NCBI RefSeq assembly: GCF_029872155.1
Contig: NZ_JARXLA010000008.1
Coordinates: 312,501 to 376,500 of the forward strand
Length of the DNA: 64,000 nucleotides
Source: Hyphomicrobium sp. D-2
GTDB taxonomy: Bacteria; Pseudomonadota; Alphaproteobacteria; Rhizobiales; Hyphomicrobiaceae
Reading direction: 5' to 3'
The position numbers and the translations under genes are program-made. The stretch's first letter is position 1; each line of letters begins with the position of its first letter. Shown here piece by piece: positions 32,250 to 40,639 of the stretch. The notes beneath the pieces are model-generated. The model was not told where the DNA came from and did no database searches. It saw only the letters and a list, made by a program, of their open reading frames with translations.

Positions 32250-32660
32250 TTACTTGCCTTCGGGGAAATACTTGAGCGTCGAGCGGCAGCTTTGCGCCCA
32301 CTCTTCCTTGCTCATCTGCGTTGAAGGGCCCCAATCCTTCATGCAGTCGTCGAAACTCTGATGTGTGACTTTGAAGCTCTCCTTCGATTCCTTCAGGATC
32401 GCTTCAGCCTCATCGCCCTTCTGACCCGGATGATGAACATCCGCGTCCAGATTTTCCTGCTGCGTTTCGATCTCAGCCACCCGCATCGGCTGCGATGTCA
32501 CGGCGGCGGTCTGAGCGTTGCTTGCTCCGATCTCGGCGATGCGCATCTGCTGCGCGATCCTGGAGAGCCCCTCGACACATGAAGCAGGGGCAGTATCGGC
32601 TGCAGACACGGACACAAGAGCGGCGATCGAGGAGGCCACGACGACAAGAATGGACGGCAT
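32250..32660 (-). CDS. Small secreted helical protein, unknown function
   Basis: A 136-residue protein with a short signal peptide (MPSILVVVASSIAALVSVSA). The mature part is polar and probably helical, with Gln/Glu-rich stretches (AEIETQQENLDADVHH) and three Cys (ASCVEG, DDCMKD, QSCRST). AGGGG lies about 9 nt before the ATG. No family is recognised. It lies about 85 nt upstream of the Ntn amidase on the same strand and may share its transcript. Confidence 0.7.
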   Translation of the reverse strand: MPSILVVVASSIAALVSVSAADTAPASCVEGLSRIAQQMRIAEIGASNAQTAAVTSQPMRVAEIETQQENLDADVHHPGQKGDEAEAILKESKESFKVTHQSFDDCMKDWGPSTQMSKEEWAQSCRSTLKYFPEGK

Positions 32661-33099
32661 GCAAAAAGCCCCTGTTGTATCTGCGGGCCGGACACTCCGG
32701 CGACAGCAGGGAGGCTAGCGCAATTGCCTGAGAAGGCTGCAAAATCGGGCGCGCAGGTTTTGCGCAAATTCTTTGGATTGCAAAAACGGCTTGTAAGGAT
32801 CTGCCGCGCGGAGAAGCTGGCAGAGATCCGCGAGGGCTCAAATCGGCCCCGGTGGCACCGGAATGGGTGGCTCGGAAGTTCTGATTCTCGAACCTTCCGT
32901 GATCTGGCGCTCTTCTGCACCCCAAAGGCCAAGCGCCGAAACAGCGCCAACGGCCGCGCTAAAATTATTAAGTCATTGAAAAACAACTACATTAAATGAT
33001 GCGGCGACCTTATCGAGCCGATCAGATTCCCTTATTGCGTCATCACGCAATTGCGATTTCTGTTTATCGCCGGAAGTTGCTACATATTGTCCATCAGAC
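32661..33099. other. Gene-free region upstream of pqqA
   Basis: No credible gene is visible. The right half (32960-33090) is AT-rich compared with the window and is the likely place of the pqqA promoter. A CTACATATTG stretch near 33080 could contain a -10 element, but no matching -35 is present at normal spacing. Confidence 0.45.
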
Positions 33100-33117
33100 A
33101 GGCGGTACTCGCCGCCT
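33100..33117 (+). other. Leader hairpin just before the pqqA ribosome site
   Basis: AGGCGG (33100-33105) pairs with CCGCCT (33112-33117) across a 6-base loop. The AGGAGG ribosome site begins 11 nt later. It could stabilise the short pqqA messenger or adjust its translation. Confidence 0.5.
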
Positions 33118-33140
33118 AGGCTTTAGCAGGAGGAAAGACA

Positions 33141-33230
33141 ATGAAGGTTTGGAGCAAGCCAGCCGTTCGCGAGCAGGAAGTTGGCCTTGAGGTCACCTCC
33201 TACATGCCGGCTGAGATCGACATCATCTAA
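33141..33230 (+). CDS. pqqA: Coenzyme PQQ precursor peptide PqqA
   Basis: A 29-residue peptide, MKVWSKPAVREQEVGLEVTS followed by YMPAEIDII. The Glu17-x3-Tyr21 pair in GLEVTSY matches the Glu and Tyr of PqqA that are cross-linked by PqqE and become pyrroloquinoline quinone. Length and the MK-W-KP start fit the family. A perfect AGGAGG lies 6 nt before the ATG. A 12-bp-stem terminator follows 29 nt after the stop. No pqqB, C, D, E or F and no PQQ-dependent dehydrogenase lies in the window, so the maturation genes must be elsewhere, or this is an extra or orphan copy. Confidence 0.88.
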   Translation: MKVWSKPAVREQEVGLEVTSYMPAEIDII

Positions 33231-33259
33231 TTCGATCCGAATTAGCTGACAGATTTTGA

Positions 33260-33294
33260 GCGGCGGCCGGGACACCCGGCCGCCGCTTTCTTTT
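33260..33294 (+). terminator. Strong intrinsic terminator of pqqA
   Basis: GCGGCGGCCGGG (33260-33271) pairs perfectly with CCCGGCCGCCGC (33275-33286) across a 3-base loop and is followed by TTTCTTTT. This closes pqqA as a one-gene transcript. Confidence 0.93.
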
Positions 33295-33343
33295 GGGCCA
33301 CCCTCGCCACCGCGTGACCCGCCGAGCACTGCAAACGGATACG

Positions 33344-33373
33344 AAAAAGGGCCGCCCCAGCAGGAACGGCCCT
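33344..33373 (-). terminator. Intrinsic terminator of the duplicated Trp/Cys protein gene
   Basis: On the minus strand AGGGCCG (complement of 33367-33373) pairs with CGGCCCT (complement of 33348-33354) and is followed by TTTT. It lies 27 nt after the stop at 33400. Confidence 0.8.
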
Positions 33374-33399
33374 CATTCAATCAATCAACGTGCTGCCGA

Positions 33400-33963
33400 T
33401 CAGGGCAGGCAGGCCGTCGCCAACGCGATGCACTGCGTGTTGCCGCCCTTCAGCCCGCGGCAATCGATATCGGCATCCACGGCATTGCCCCAGACAGCCC
33501 ATTCCTTGCCGTGCTTTTGGCGCACGTCGATTTCCCAACCATAGATCGCCTGCTTTTCAGCCTCCATGCGGTACTTCTTGCGCGCACCGTAGGAGCTCAG
33601 CGACTCAGCCTTGCACTCTCTTTTCTTGATCGCTTCCTTGGCCGCGCCGGTCAGCTGGTGCAGCTTGTCGATGCACGGAACTGCGGTGCGGGTGCAGGTC
33701 CACTTGCCGCCGGATTCCTTGCAATCCACGTTGCGCTCCTTGGAGTAGCGCCAGGAGTTGAACTCGTGGCCATACTTCTCCTTCACGGCAGCACGCCAGG
33801 CGAACAGCGAATTGGGATAGGCGCCAAGGTCACGCAGCGTTGCCGGCGCACCGGCTGCCGTCACCGGGTCTTTACATTCTTCTGCAGCCGCAGCGGGCGC
33901 TACGGCCAGAACTGAAAAAGCGGCCGCTACAAAAGCCAGCCGGACGCAAAATTTGCTAATCAT
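33400..33963 (-). CDS. Secreted protein with a duplicated Trp/Cys module
   Basis: A 187-residue protein with a Sec signal (MISKFCVRLAFVAAAFSVLA, cleavage near AAAA-EE). The mature part holds two copies of a module of about 43 residues, 56-97 and 143-185. Both keep the same spacing: Trp, 15 residues to a second Trp, 10 to Cys, 9 or 10 to Cys, 7 to Cys. Examples are WRAAVKEKYGHEFNSW and WEIDVRQKHGKEWAVW. A Lys/Arg-rich helical linker joins them. Extracytoplasmic disulfides are likely. No named family is recognised. AGGA lies 9 to 10 nt before the ATG, and a terminator follows. Confidence 0.75.
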   Translation of the reverse strand: MISKFCVRLAFVAAAFSVLAVAPAAAAEECKDPVTAAGAPATLRDLGAYPNSLFAWRAAVKEKYGHEFNSWRYSKERNVDCKESGGKWTCTRTAVPCIDKLHQLTGAAKEAIKKRECKAESLSSYGARKKYRMEAEKQAIYGWEIDVRQKHGKEWAVWGNAVDADIDCRGLKGGNTQCIALATACLP

Positions 33964-34171
33964 CTGCTCGTTTCCTGATAGCTGAGCGTAAGCACGCCTC
34001 TACCGGAATGCGGCTGGAGGCTGCGCACACTTACACGTAATTGAGCGGCTTTTGCGGCTTCAGCGCACCGCTGGCATCAAGTGACAGCACAGGCGTGGCG
34101 GGCCAGATACAGACTCGCATAGCGAGCATCGTTCAATTCCACCCGCACAGCATGGCATCGCCGCAACGCGA

Positions 34172-35026
34172 TCAGAGCCGCACTTTTCTCAGGCCGAGAT
34201 ACGCCTCAACACCGCGCTTGATCCAGCGGCTGGGAAGCTTTCCACGCACGATGTGCATGTAATGTGCTGTCCGGTGCACCGGATTTCTGAAGCGCGGATG
34301 CTTTACTTCCAGCACCTTGGCAATCTTTACCGCCACGTCCTGCGGATCGCCGCCATCGGCCGCAACGTGCGCGTCACCCGCGCGGAAAGCGTTCTCGCTC
34401 CAGCGTCGATAGGGACTGTCGGCCGGAGCTACGCGCGGCGAAGCTTGCCAAATGTCGGTCACGTACGGGCCAGGCTCGACCAGCACCAGCTCGATGCCGA
34501 ACTGCTCCAGTTCGTAAGCGATCGATTCAACCCAGCCTTCCAGCGCCCACTTCGAAGCTACATAGATTGAGTTTGCCGGCTGGCCGTTGAAACCCGCCTC
34601 GCTGGATATGAAAACGATGCGACCGGCACGCTGCTTGCGGAATGTCGGCAGCAGCGCACGCGTAAGCCCCAGCACGCCGAAGAAGTTCGTTTCGATCACC
34701 CGGCGCAAGTCAGCGTCCGGAATATCCTCAAATGCGCCACCCGCAGCCACGCCAGCGTTGTTCACCACCGCATCCAGCTTGCCGCCAGTCAGCGCCAGCG
34801 TGTCGGCGACACCGCGAGCAATGGAATCCGGGTCGGTCACGTCGAGCTGCACCAGATCCACGTTAGCGGCGACGCCCGCTTCCGCAATGGCGGCATCGAG
34901 ACGGCCGCGCCGCTCCAGATTGCGCATGGTCGCGATCACATGCCAGCCACGCTTCGCCAGTTCGACAGCAGCCAGCATCCCAAACCCGGCCGACGTCCCG
35001 GTGATCAGCACAGTACGCTTGCTCAT
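34172..35026 (-). CDS. Short-chain dehydrogenase/reductase
   Basis: A classical SDR of 284 residues. The cofactor motif TGTSAGFG is at residue 9, NNAG near 90, and the catalytic FISSEAGFNGQPANSIYVAS followed by K gives the Ser-Tyr-Lys set. The Arg-rich MRNLERRGR after the second strand suggests NADP. The ATG at 35024-35026 is preceded by AGGGAT. The 3' end (HPRFRNPVHRTAHYMHIVRG) extends beyond the minimal fold. Substrate unknown. It lies 38 nt downstream of a VOC gene and probably shares its transcript. Confidence 0.9.
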   Translation of the reverse strand: MSKRTVLITGTSAGFGMLAAVELAKRGWHVIATMRNLERRGRLDAAIAEAGVAANVDLVQLDVTDPDSIARGVADTLALTGGKLDAVVNNAGVAAGGAFEDIPDADLRRVIETNFFGVLGLTRALLPTFRKQRAGRIVFISSEAGFNGQPANSIYVASKWALEGWVESIAYELEQFGIELVLVEPGPYVTDIWQASPRVAPADSPYRRWSENAFRAGDAHVAADGGDPQDVAVKIAKVLEVKHPRFRNPVHRTAHYMHIVRGKLPSRWIKRGVEAYLGLRKVRL

Positions 35027-35064
35027 TCTCACATCCCTGCGGCGGCGCTTGTTATGGGCCCGGA

Positions 35065-35457
35065 CTAAGCTTCTGGACTGGCCGGCTGGCCGTGCGCCTT
35101 TTGAAAGAAGCCGAGTGTATAGCCGTTGGGATCGCAAATTGCGAACTCGCGCCAGCCATAGGGCATGTCTTCAGGGCCCCAGATATAAGGGGTCAAACCG
35201 GCCCACTCGGTGGCCAGCCTGTCGACATCATCAACCGGAATGTAAAGCGTGCCCGACAGCGCCGGTTCCCGCGACTGCCCGTCGAGATCCATCACATGGA
35301 AATGCAGCACCGCATCATCGCGGCCAAGGGCGCACCATTGCGGCGGACCTCCGCAAGGCTCGATGCCCTTCAGGGCAAAGCCAAGCCGCTGGTAGAAGTC
35401 GATCGTTGCGCCGAGGTCGCGGGCCCTGAGGCTGGGGATCATTCCGGATTTGAGCAT
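35065..35457 (-). CDS. VOC superfamily protein (glyoxalase/bleomycin-resistance-like)
   Basis: A single-module VOC protein of 130 residues: MIPSLRARDLGATIDFYQRL at the start, DDAVLHFHVMD in the middle, and REFAICDPNGYTLGFFQ at the end. Two upstream in-frame Met codons exist; the ATG at 35455-35457 is chosen because GAGGGG lies 9 nt before it. VLHFHV and the C-terminal Glu-free end leave metal binding uncertain. It lies 52 nt downstream of sdhA on the same strand, in the place where sdhB is usually found. Confidence 0.82.
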   Translation of the reverse strand: MLKSGMIPSLRARDLGATIDFYQRLGFALKGIEPCGGPPQWCALGRDDAVLHFHVMDLDGQSREPALSGTLYIPVDDVDRLATEWAGLTPYIWGPEDMPYGWREFAICDPNGYTLGFFQKAHGQPASPEA

Positions 35458-35509
35458 CCCGTCCATCCCCTCTCGGCCCGCGTTTCAGCCTGCCATTCTC
35501 AGGCGCGCA

Positions 35510-37375
35510 TCAGTAAACGCGCGCCTTGGGCTCAATATAGCTGATCTCGTTCGTCATCGTGTAGGTGTGCACCGGACGATAATCCAGCTTCACCGACTTC
35601 GACGCATAATCAGCCCAGGCCAGCGTGTGCTTCATCCAGTTGGTGTCGTCGCGGTTGGGGAAGTCCTCGCGCGCATGGGCGCCACGGCTTTCCTCGCGGT
35701 TCAACGCACCGACAACCGTCACTGCGGCCTGCGCGATCAGGTTGTCGTATTCCAGCGCTTCGACCAGATCGGAATTCCAGATCAACGAGCGGTCGTTGAT
35801 GCCGATATCGCCGGAAGCGTTCCAGATCTCATGGATCTGCTTCACGCCTTCCGCCATCACCGGGCCATCGCGGAACACTGCGCAATGCGACTGCATCGAG
35901 CGCTGCATCTGCAAACGCAGATCCGCCGTCGGCGTCGGACCCTTGGCGTAACGGAACTTGTCCAGGCGAGCCAACGCACGGTCGGTCGCCGCGGCCGGAA
36001 GATCCGGCTGCGCCGTTCCCGACTCCAGCGCTTCAGCACACCGCAGACCGGCAGCACGGCCGAACACCACAAGGTCGATCAGCGAGTTCGAACCCAGACG
36101 ATTGGCGCCGTGTACGGAAACGCACGCAGCTTCACCGATAGCCATCAGCCCCGGAACGATCGCGTTCGGATCGCCGTCCTTCAGCGTCAGCACCTCGCCG
36201 TGATAGTTCGTCGGGATGCCGCCCATGTTGTAATGCACGGTCGGAATAACCGGGATGGGCTCGCGTCGCAGATCGACGCCCGCGAACACCTTCGCGCTTT
36301 CGGTGATGCCCGGCAGACGCTCCGCCAGAATGGCCGGATCGAGGTGATCCAGATGCAGGAAGATATGATCGCCATCTGGGCCGACGCCGCGACCTTCGCG
36401 GATCTCAACCGTCATCGATCGCGAAACGACGTCGCGTGACGCAAGATCCTTCGCGCTCGGCGCATAACGCTCCATGAAGCGCTCGCCGTTGGCATTGGTG
36501 AGATAGCCGCCTTCGCCGCGCGCACCTTCCGTGATCAGAACACCCGCGCCGTAAATGCCGGTGGGGTGGAACTGCACGAACTCCATGTCCTGCAGCGGCA
36601 GACCCGCACGCAGCAGCATCGCGTTGCCGTCGCCCGTGCAGGTATGCGCCGAGGTGCACGAGAAGTAAGCGCGGCCATAGCCGCCAGTGGCGAGAATGGT
36701 GCGCTTGGCCCGGAAGCGATGGATCGTGCCGTCGTCGAGACACAGCGCCAGCAGACCGCGACAGACGCCATCTTCGTCCATCAGCAGATCAAGCGCGAAA
36801 TACTCGATGAAGAACTCAGCCGAATAGCGCAGCGCCTGACCGTACAGCGTGTGCAGCATGGCGTGGCCGGTGCGATCGGCAGCGGCGCACGTGCGCTGCG
36901 CGGGCGGGCCTTCGCCGAACTCGGTCGTCATGCCGCCGAACGGACGCTGATAGATGCGGCCATCCTCGGTGCGGCTGAACGGAACGCCGTAGTGCTCCAT
37001 TTCGTAAACGGCAGCTGGAGCATTGCGGCACAGATATTCAATCGCGTCCTGATCGCCCAGCCAGTCCGACCCTTTGACGGTGTCGTACATATGCCAGCGC
37101 CAGTTGTCGGGGCCCATGTTGCCCAGCGATGCCGCCACGCCGCCCTGCGCCGCCACGGTGTGCGAGCGCGTCGGAAACACCTTTGTAACGCACGCCGTCT
37201 TGAGGCCGGCTTCTGCGCAGCCGAGCGTTGCGCGCAAACCTGCTCCGCCCGCGCCGACAACAACCACATCATACGTGTGATCGTGGATCGGATAAGCGTG
37301 GCCAGCGATCAGCGGCGCCGGTGCCGGCTTCTTCGCAGCGGAATTGGCCGCGCCATTCTTTTTTTTCTGCGCCAT
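35510..37375 (-). CDS. sdhA: Succinate dehydrogenase flavoprotein subunit
   Basis: Catalytic FAD subunit of complex II, oxidising succinate to fumarate. It has 621 residues. The N-terminus carries the FAD-binding [20 protein letters not shown] and the flavinylated His region [48 protein letters not shown] and [12 protein letters not shown] are the substrate and flavin regions. The start is 4 nt after the sdhD stop. The next gene is a VOC protein, not sdhB. Confidence 0.97.
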   Translation of the reverse strand: MAQKKKNGAANSAAKKPAPAPLIAGHAYPIHDHTYDVVVVGAGGAGLRATLGCAEAGLKTACVTKVFPTRSHTVAAQGGVAASLGNMGPDNWRWHMYDTVKGSDWLGDQDAIEYLCRNAPAAVYEMEHYGVPFSRTEDGRIYQRPFGGMTTEFGEGPPAQRTCAAADRTGHAMLHTLYGQALRYSAEFFIEYFALDLLMDEDGVCRGLLALCLDDGTIHRFRAKRTILATGGYGRAYFSCTSAHTCTGDGNAMLLRAGLPLQDMEFVQFHPTGIYGAGVLITEGARGEGGYLTNANGERFMERYAPSAKDLASRDVVSRSMTVEIREGRGVGPDGDHIFLHLDHLDPAILAERLPGITESAKVFAGVDLRREPIPVIPTVHYNMGGIPTNYHGEVLTLKDGDPNAIVPGLMAIGEAACVSVHGANRLGSNSLIDLVVFGRAAGLRCAEALESGTAQPDLPAAATDRALARLDKFRYAKGPTPTADLRLQMQRSMQSHCAVFRDGPVMAEGVKQIHEIWNASGDIGINDRSLIWNSDLVEALEYDNLIAQAAVTVVGALNREESRGAHAREDFPNRDDTNWMKHTLAWADYASKSVKLDYRPVHTYTMTNEISYIEPKARVY

Positions 37376-37379
37376 CGAG

Positions 37380-37754
37380 CTAGCCCTCGAAGCTCAATTT
37401 CAGGACGGCGAAAACCGAGACCAATGCAATGGCTCCCGAAAACACCGTGTTGGCCAGCAACAGCAGCATCTTTGAAAATTCGCCGTGGACGTAATCTTCG
37501 ATGATGACCTGCATGCCCAGCCGCATATGCACCGCCGTCGCCAGGATCAGCGCGATCAGCGCAGCGGCAACCAGCGGATTGGCGAACGTCGATTTCACCG
37601 TAGCAAGATCAGCGCCCGCCAGATGCACGATCATGCCGATCGCAAACGCCGACAGCACAACGATGATCGCGCCGGTAACGCGCTGCTTGATGAAATGGTC
37701 AGCGCCCTCATGCGCCGAGCCAAGCCCGCGCGCGCGCTTCAATGGCGTTGTCAT
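37380..37754 (-). CDS. sdhD: Succinate dehydrogenase membrane anchor subunit
   Basis: Membrane anchor of complex II that with SdhC binds heme and ubiquinone. From the ATG overlapping the sdhC stop (ATGA) it has 124 residues. An ATG two codons earlier is an equal alternative. Three transmembrane helices are visible ([58 protein letters not shown]). [16 protein letters not shown] holds the heme/quinone-side His and the Asp-Tyr pair of SdhD. Confidence 0.93.
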   Translation of the reverse strand: MTTPLKRARGLGSAHEGADHFIKQRVTGAIIVVLSAFAIGMIVHLAGADLATVKSTFANPLVAAALIALILATAVHMRLGMQVIIEDYVHGEFSKMLLLLANTVFSGAIALVSVFAVLKLSFEG

Positions 37755-38179
37755 GCCCATGCCGCGAACCATCCCTGCTGGCTGGCGATGTAGATCCACA
37801 GCGCCGCCGTCAGCAGCACCGAAAGCACAGCGGTGGCCCAACCCAGCAGATCGACCGTGCCGATATCAAAGCCCCTGCCGGTGTCCCAAATGAAATGGCG
37901 CAGGCCGCCCAGCATGTGCAGGATCAGCGCCCAGGAGTATCCAACCAGCACGATGATGCCCGGCCAGGTCGAGAACAGCCAGTTGACGAACTTGAACTGA
38001 TCCGGCCCCGTCGCCGCCGCGAGCAGCCACACCGCCAGCAGCAGCGAGCCGAAATACAGCGCTGCTCCGGAAATGCGATGCAGGATCGACATCACCATGT
38101 TGATCATGGGACGGTAGATCTGCAGATGCGGCGATAGCGGCCGCGCGCGCGACCGCTTTTCGGTTGTCACCCCGGCCAT
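37751..38179 (-). CDS. sdhC: Succinate dehydrogenase cytochrome b556 subunit
   Basis: Membrane subunit of complex II binding heme b and ubiquinone. It has 142 residues. RPLSPHLQIYRPMINMVMSI followed by LHRISG is the SdhC signature, with Ser and Arg at the quinone site. GLRHFIWDTGRG contains the heme-ligand His. Three transmembrane helices are present. The ATG at 38177-38179 has GAGG 8 nt upstream. It is the first gene of the sdhCDA unit. Confidence 0.95.
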   Translation of the reverse strand: MAGVTTEKRSRARPLSPHLQIYRPMINMVMSILHRISGAALYFGSLLLAVWLLAAATGPDQFKFVNWLFSTWPGIIVLVGYSWALILHMLGGLRHFIWDTGRGFDIGTVDLLGWATAVLSVLLTAALWIYIASQQGWFAAWA

Positions 38180-38356
38180 GGAGATTGCCTCACTGTTGGG
38201 TCTTAGATTCGTTTTAACGCGCAGAACGGTCCGCGGCAAACCGCCAAACGCCACATCTGCACATTTGCAAGCAGCGCTAACCCCTGTGAATTCCGTAAAA
38301 GTTTGCGATTCTAGACTGCAAATCTTGCGAAGGCCGGACGTCGCGATGCCCTTAGA

Positions 38357-38455
38357 GTGCTTCCGGAAAAGTGGGAACCGGTTTTCCGGCAAGAAGCACG
38401 ACAAACAAACATCTAGAGCCTTTCCGCGTTTCAATAAAACGCTGAAAGGCTCTAG
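38357..38455. repeat. Composite palindromic intergenic repeat of Rhizobiales type
   Basis: Two hairpins lie side by side. In the first, GTGCTTC (38357-38363) pairs with GAAGCAC (38393-38399), with CCGGAAAA and TTTTCCGG inside. In the second, TAGAGCCTTTC (38414-38424) pairs with GAAAGGCTCTA (38444-38454). The motifs GGAAAAGTG, CCGGTTTTCCG and CTAGAGC are those of a short repeat I know from intergenic regions of many rhizobia and Bradyrhizobium relatives. It lies upstream of sdhC, so it may end mch readthrough or fold in the sdh leader. Confidence 0.75.
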
Positions 38456-38583
38456 CCTGCTAAAGTACAACTGGCGGCCCGGCCAGCCTTCCCGCCCGAT
38501 CGCCGGCATAGAGAAACGCCCGCCGGCCTCCGAAACCGGAAAAGCCAGACGGGCGCATCGATAGCCAGCAGGTCGTAGTCCGA

Positions 38584-39642
38584 TCAGCGCGGCAGCAGCA
38601 CCCAGGTATCCAGATCGAGCATCACGCCATCGGCGTACTTGTCATCTGCATCCTTGAGCGGAAAATCCGAACAGTCATTGTTCTTCACCGCCACGAGGCG
38701 GGTGCGCAGTGCGCCCAGGTCAGTGCGGCCCGGCACTTCCACCTTCTCCAGCACTTCCGACCACGCATAGACCGTATCACCCGCGAAGCACGGCGACACA
38801 TGCCGCCCGCCGTTGATCGCCGCCAGATGGAACGCGTTGTTCAGACCGTTGAACGACAGCGCGCGCGCCAGTGAGATCACCACGCCGCCATAGACGATGC
38901 GCTTGCCAAAGCGGCCCTTGGCCTCGGTGTGCTGGTTGAAATGCACCTTGGCCGTGTTCTGATAAAGCCGCGTCGCGATCTGATGCTCGGCCTCTTCCAG
39001 CGTCATGCCGTCGACGTGCGCGATCTTCTCGCCCACCTCATAGTCGCCCCAGCGATAGGGCGAACCGGCCAGCGCATAGTCATACTGGCTGGTGTTGAGC
39101 GGCGGCACAGCGGCGCCCAGTTCGGACGGATCTACTCGCTGCGGCAGGTTCGGAACGATGGCCTCAGGCGCGGGCGCAGCCTTGTCGCGCTTGCGCACCA
39201 TCACCCAGCGCACATAGTCGAGCACGATGTCGCCGTTCTGGTTACGCCCGGTCGAGCGCACATAAACGGTGCCGGTCTCGCCGTTGGAGTTTTCCTTCAG
39301 GCCGATCACCTCGGAGGTCGAGGAAAGCGTATCGCCCGGGTAAACCGGCTTCAGGAAGCGGCAGTTGGCATAGCCGAGATTGGCAATCGCATTCAGCGAG
39401 ATCTCCGGCGTCGTCTTGCCGAACACGACGTGGAACGTCAGCAGATCATCAAGCGGCGACTGCGGATAGCCGATGGCCTTGGCGAACGCATCCGACGACT
39501 GTACCGCGAAGCGGGTGCCGTAAAGACTTGTATAGAGCGCCACATCGCCCACCGACACCGTGCGCGGCGTCGGGTGCACGATCACCTGCCCGAACTTGAA
39601 ATCCTCGAAATAATTGCCGGGATTGGTCTTGGTCGAAGTCAT
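38584..39642 (-). CDS. MaoC-family dehydratase, mesaconyl-CoA hydratase-like
   Basis: A 352-residue protein with two hot-dog (MaoC) halves, resembling mesaconyl-C1-CoA hydratase of the ethylmalonyl-CoA pathway, which hydrates mesaconyl-CoA to beta-methylmalyl-CoA. NYFEDFKFGQVIVHPTPRTV starts the first half, and YRWGDYEVGEKIAHVDGMTL the second. GKRIVYGGVVISLARALSFN in the second half fits the hydratase motif. The ATG at 39640-39642 matches the usual MTSTKTNPGNYFEDF-like start; a longer frame upstream is not conserved in feel. It lies 97 nt downstream of an HpcH/CitE gene that encodes the next or previous step. Confidence 0.85.
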   Translation of the reverse strand: MTSTKTNPGNYFEDFKFGQVIVHPTPRTVSVGDVALYTSLYGTRFAVQSSDAFAKAIGYPQSPLDDLLTFHVVFGKTTPEISLNAIANLGYANCRFLKPVYPGDTLSSTSEVIGLKENSNGETGTVYVRSTGRNQNGDIVLDYVRWVMVRKRDKAAPAPEAIVPNLPQRVDPSELGAAVPPLNTSQYDYALAGSPYRWGDYEVGEKIAHVDGMTLEEAEHQIATRLYQNTAKVHFNQHTEAKGRFGKRIVYGGVVISLARALSFNGLNNAFHLAAINGGRHVSPCFAGDTVYAWSEVLEKVEVPGRTDLGALRTRLVAVKNNDCSDFPLKDADDKYADGVMLDLDTWVLLPR

Positions 39643-39739
39643 CGCTGAGCTGGTCCTTTCCTTGGGCGCAAGGGCCGAATAGTCCACAAAGACAGGCTCT
39701 GTCGACTGCCTTTTCGCCGCTTTGACCCGGAAACGCCCC

Positions 39740-40639
39740 TCAGAACCACTCTTCTTCGGTTCGCCGCATGGCCTCAATGGCATCGGCGATGGCCACAGTC
39801 CGCCGCGCCATCACCAGATGCAGGCGCTCGACCATCCGGCCTTCCAGCGTGATGACGCCCTTCTGGCGATTGGCGGGTTCCTCAAAGGCGGCAATGACTT
39901 TTCTGGCCCACGAAACCTCTTCAACGGTCGGCGAGAAGATTTCGTTGCATGGCCCCACCTGCGAGGGATGGATCAGCGTCTTGCCGTCCATCCCCAGCGT
40001 ACGGCCATGCTCGCACTCATCCCGGAAACCGACATCGTCACGGAAATCGTTGTAGACGCCATCCAGAATATCGAGCCCATAGGCGCGGGCGGCAACGATC
40101 GCCATCGCCAGCCACGGCACCACGGCCACGCGATCATGCAGGGCGCGAGCGCGGCTTTCCTTCAGCAGATCGTTGGTGCCCATCACCAGGCACGAAAGCC
40201 GTGTTTCCGGATCAGCCCCCAGCGCCGCAATCTCGCGCGCATTGAGAATGGAGCTCGGCGTTTCCATCATCGCCCACACCCGCACTCTGGATGGCGCGTT
40301 GATGGCGTCCAGCACCTTGGCCACGGTGACGATATCGCCGGGGCTCGAAACCTTGGGCACCAGGATCGCATCGGGCTCGACGCTGGCGGCAGCGCGCAGA
40401 TCGTCCATGCCCCACGCGGTCTCGATGGCGTTGACGCGAATGACAAGCTCACGCCGGCCATAGCCGCCGCCATGCACCGCTTCGCACACGTTCTCGCGCG
40501 CTTCGGCCTTCGCTTCCGGCGCCACCGAGTCCTCAAGGTCGAGAATCAGCGCGTCCGCAGGCAGGACCTTCGCCTTCTCCAGCGCGCGCGTGTTGGCACC
40601 CGGCATATAAAGCACGCTGCGTCGCGGACGGACGGTCAT
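39740..40639 (-). CDS. HpcH/HpaI (CitE-like) lyase, malyl-CoA lyase or thioesterase type
   Basis: A 299-residue CitE-like TIM-barrel protein: RPRRSVLYMPGANTRALEKA, ADALILDLEDSVAPEAKAEA with acidic metal ligands, and VWAMMETPSSILNAREIAAL. Relatives include beta-methylmalyl-CoA lyase (Mcl1) and (S)-malyl-CoA thioesterase (Mcl2) of the ethylmalonyl-CoA pathway and CitE. No citDF neighbours are present, so a citrate lyase role is unlikely. The pairing with the mesaconyl-CoA-hydratase-like gene favours malyl- or methylmalyl-CoA chemistry, but which reaction is not readable. AGAGGG lies 8 nt before the ATG. Confidence 0.85.
   Translation of the reverse strand: MTVRPRRSVLYMPGANTRALEKAKVLPADALILDLEDSVAPEAKAEARENVCEAVHGGGYGRRELVIRVNAIETAWGMDDLRAAASVEPDAILVPKVSSPGDIVTVAKVLDAINAPSRVRVWAMMETPSSILNAREIAALGADPETRLSCLVMGTNDLLKESRARALHDRVAVVPWLAMAIVAARAYGLDILDGVYNDFRDDVGFRDECEHGRTLGMDGKTLIHPSQVGPCNEIFSPTVEEVSWARKVIAAFEEPANRQKGVITLEGRMVERLHLVMARRTVAIADAIEAMRRTEEEWF

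Noticed and set aside
39740-40639. Citrate lyase beta subunit (CitE)
   Set aside because: No citD, citF or accessory genes; the neighbouring mesaconyl-CoA-hydratase-like gene fits malyl/methylmalyl-CoA chemistry better.
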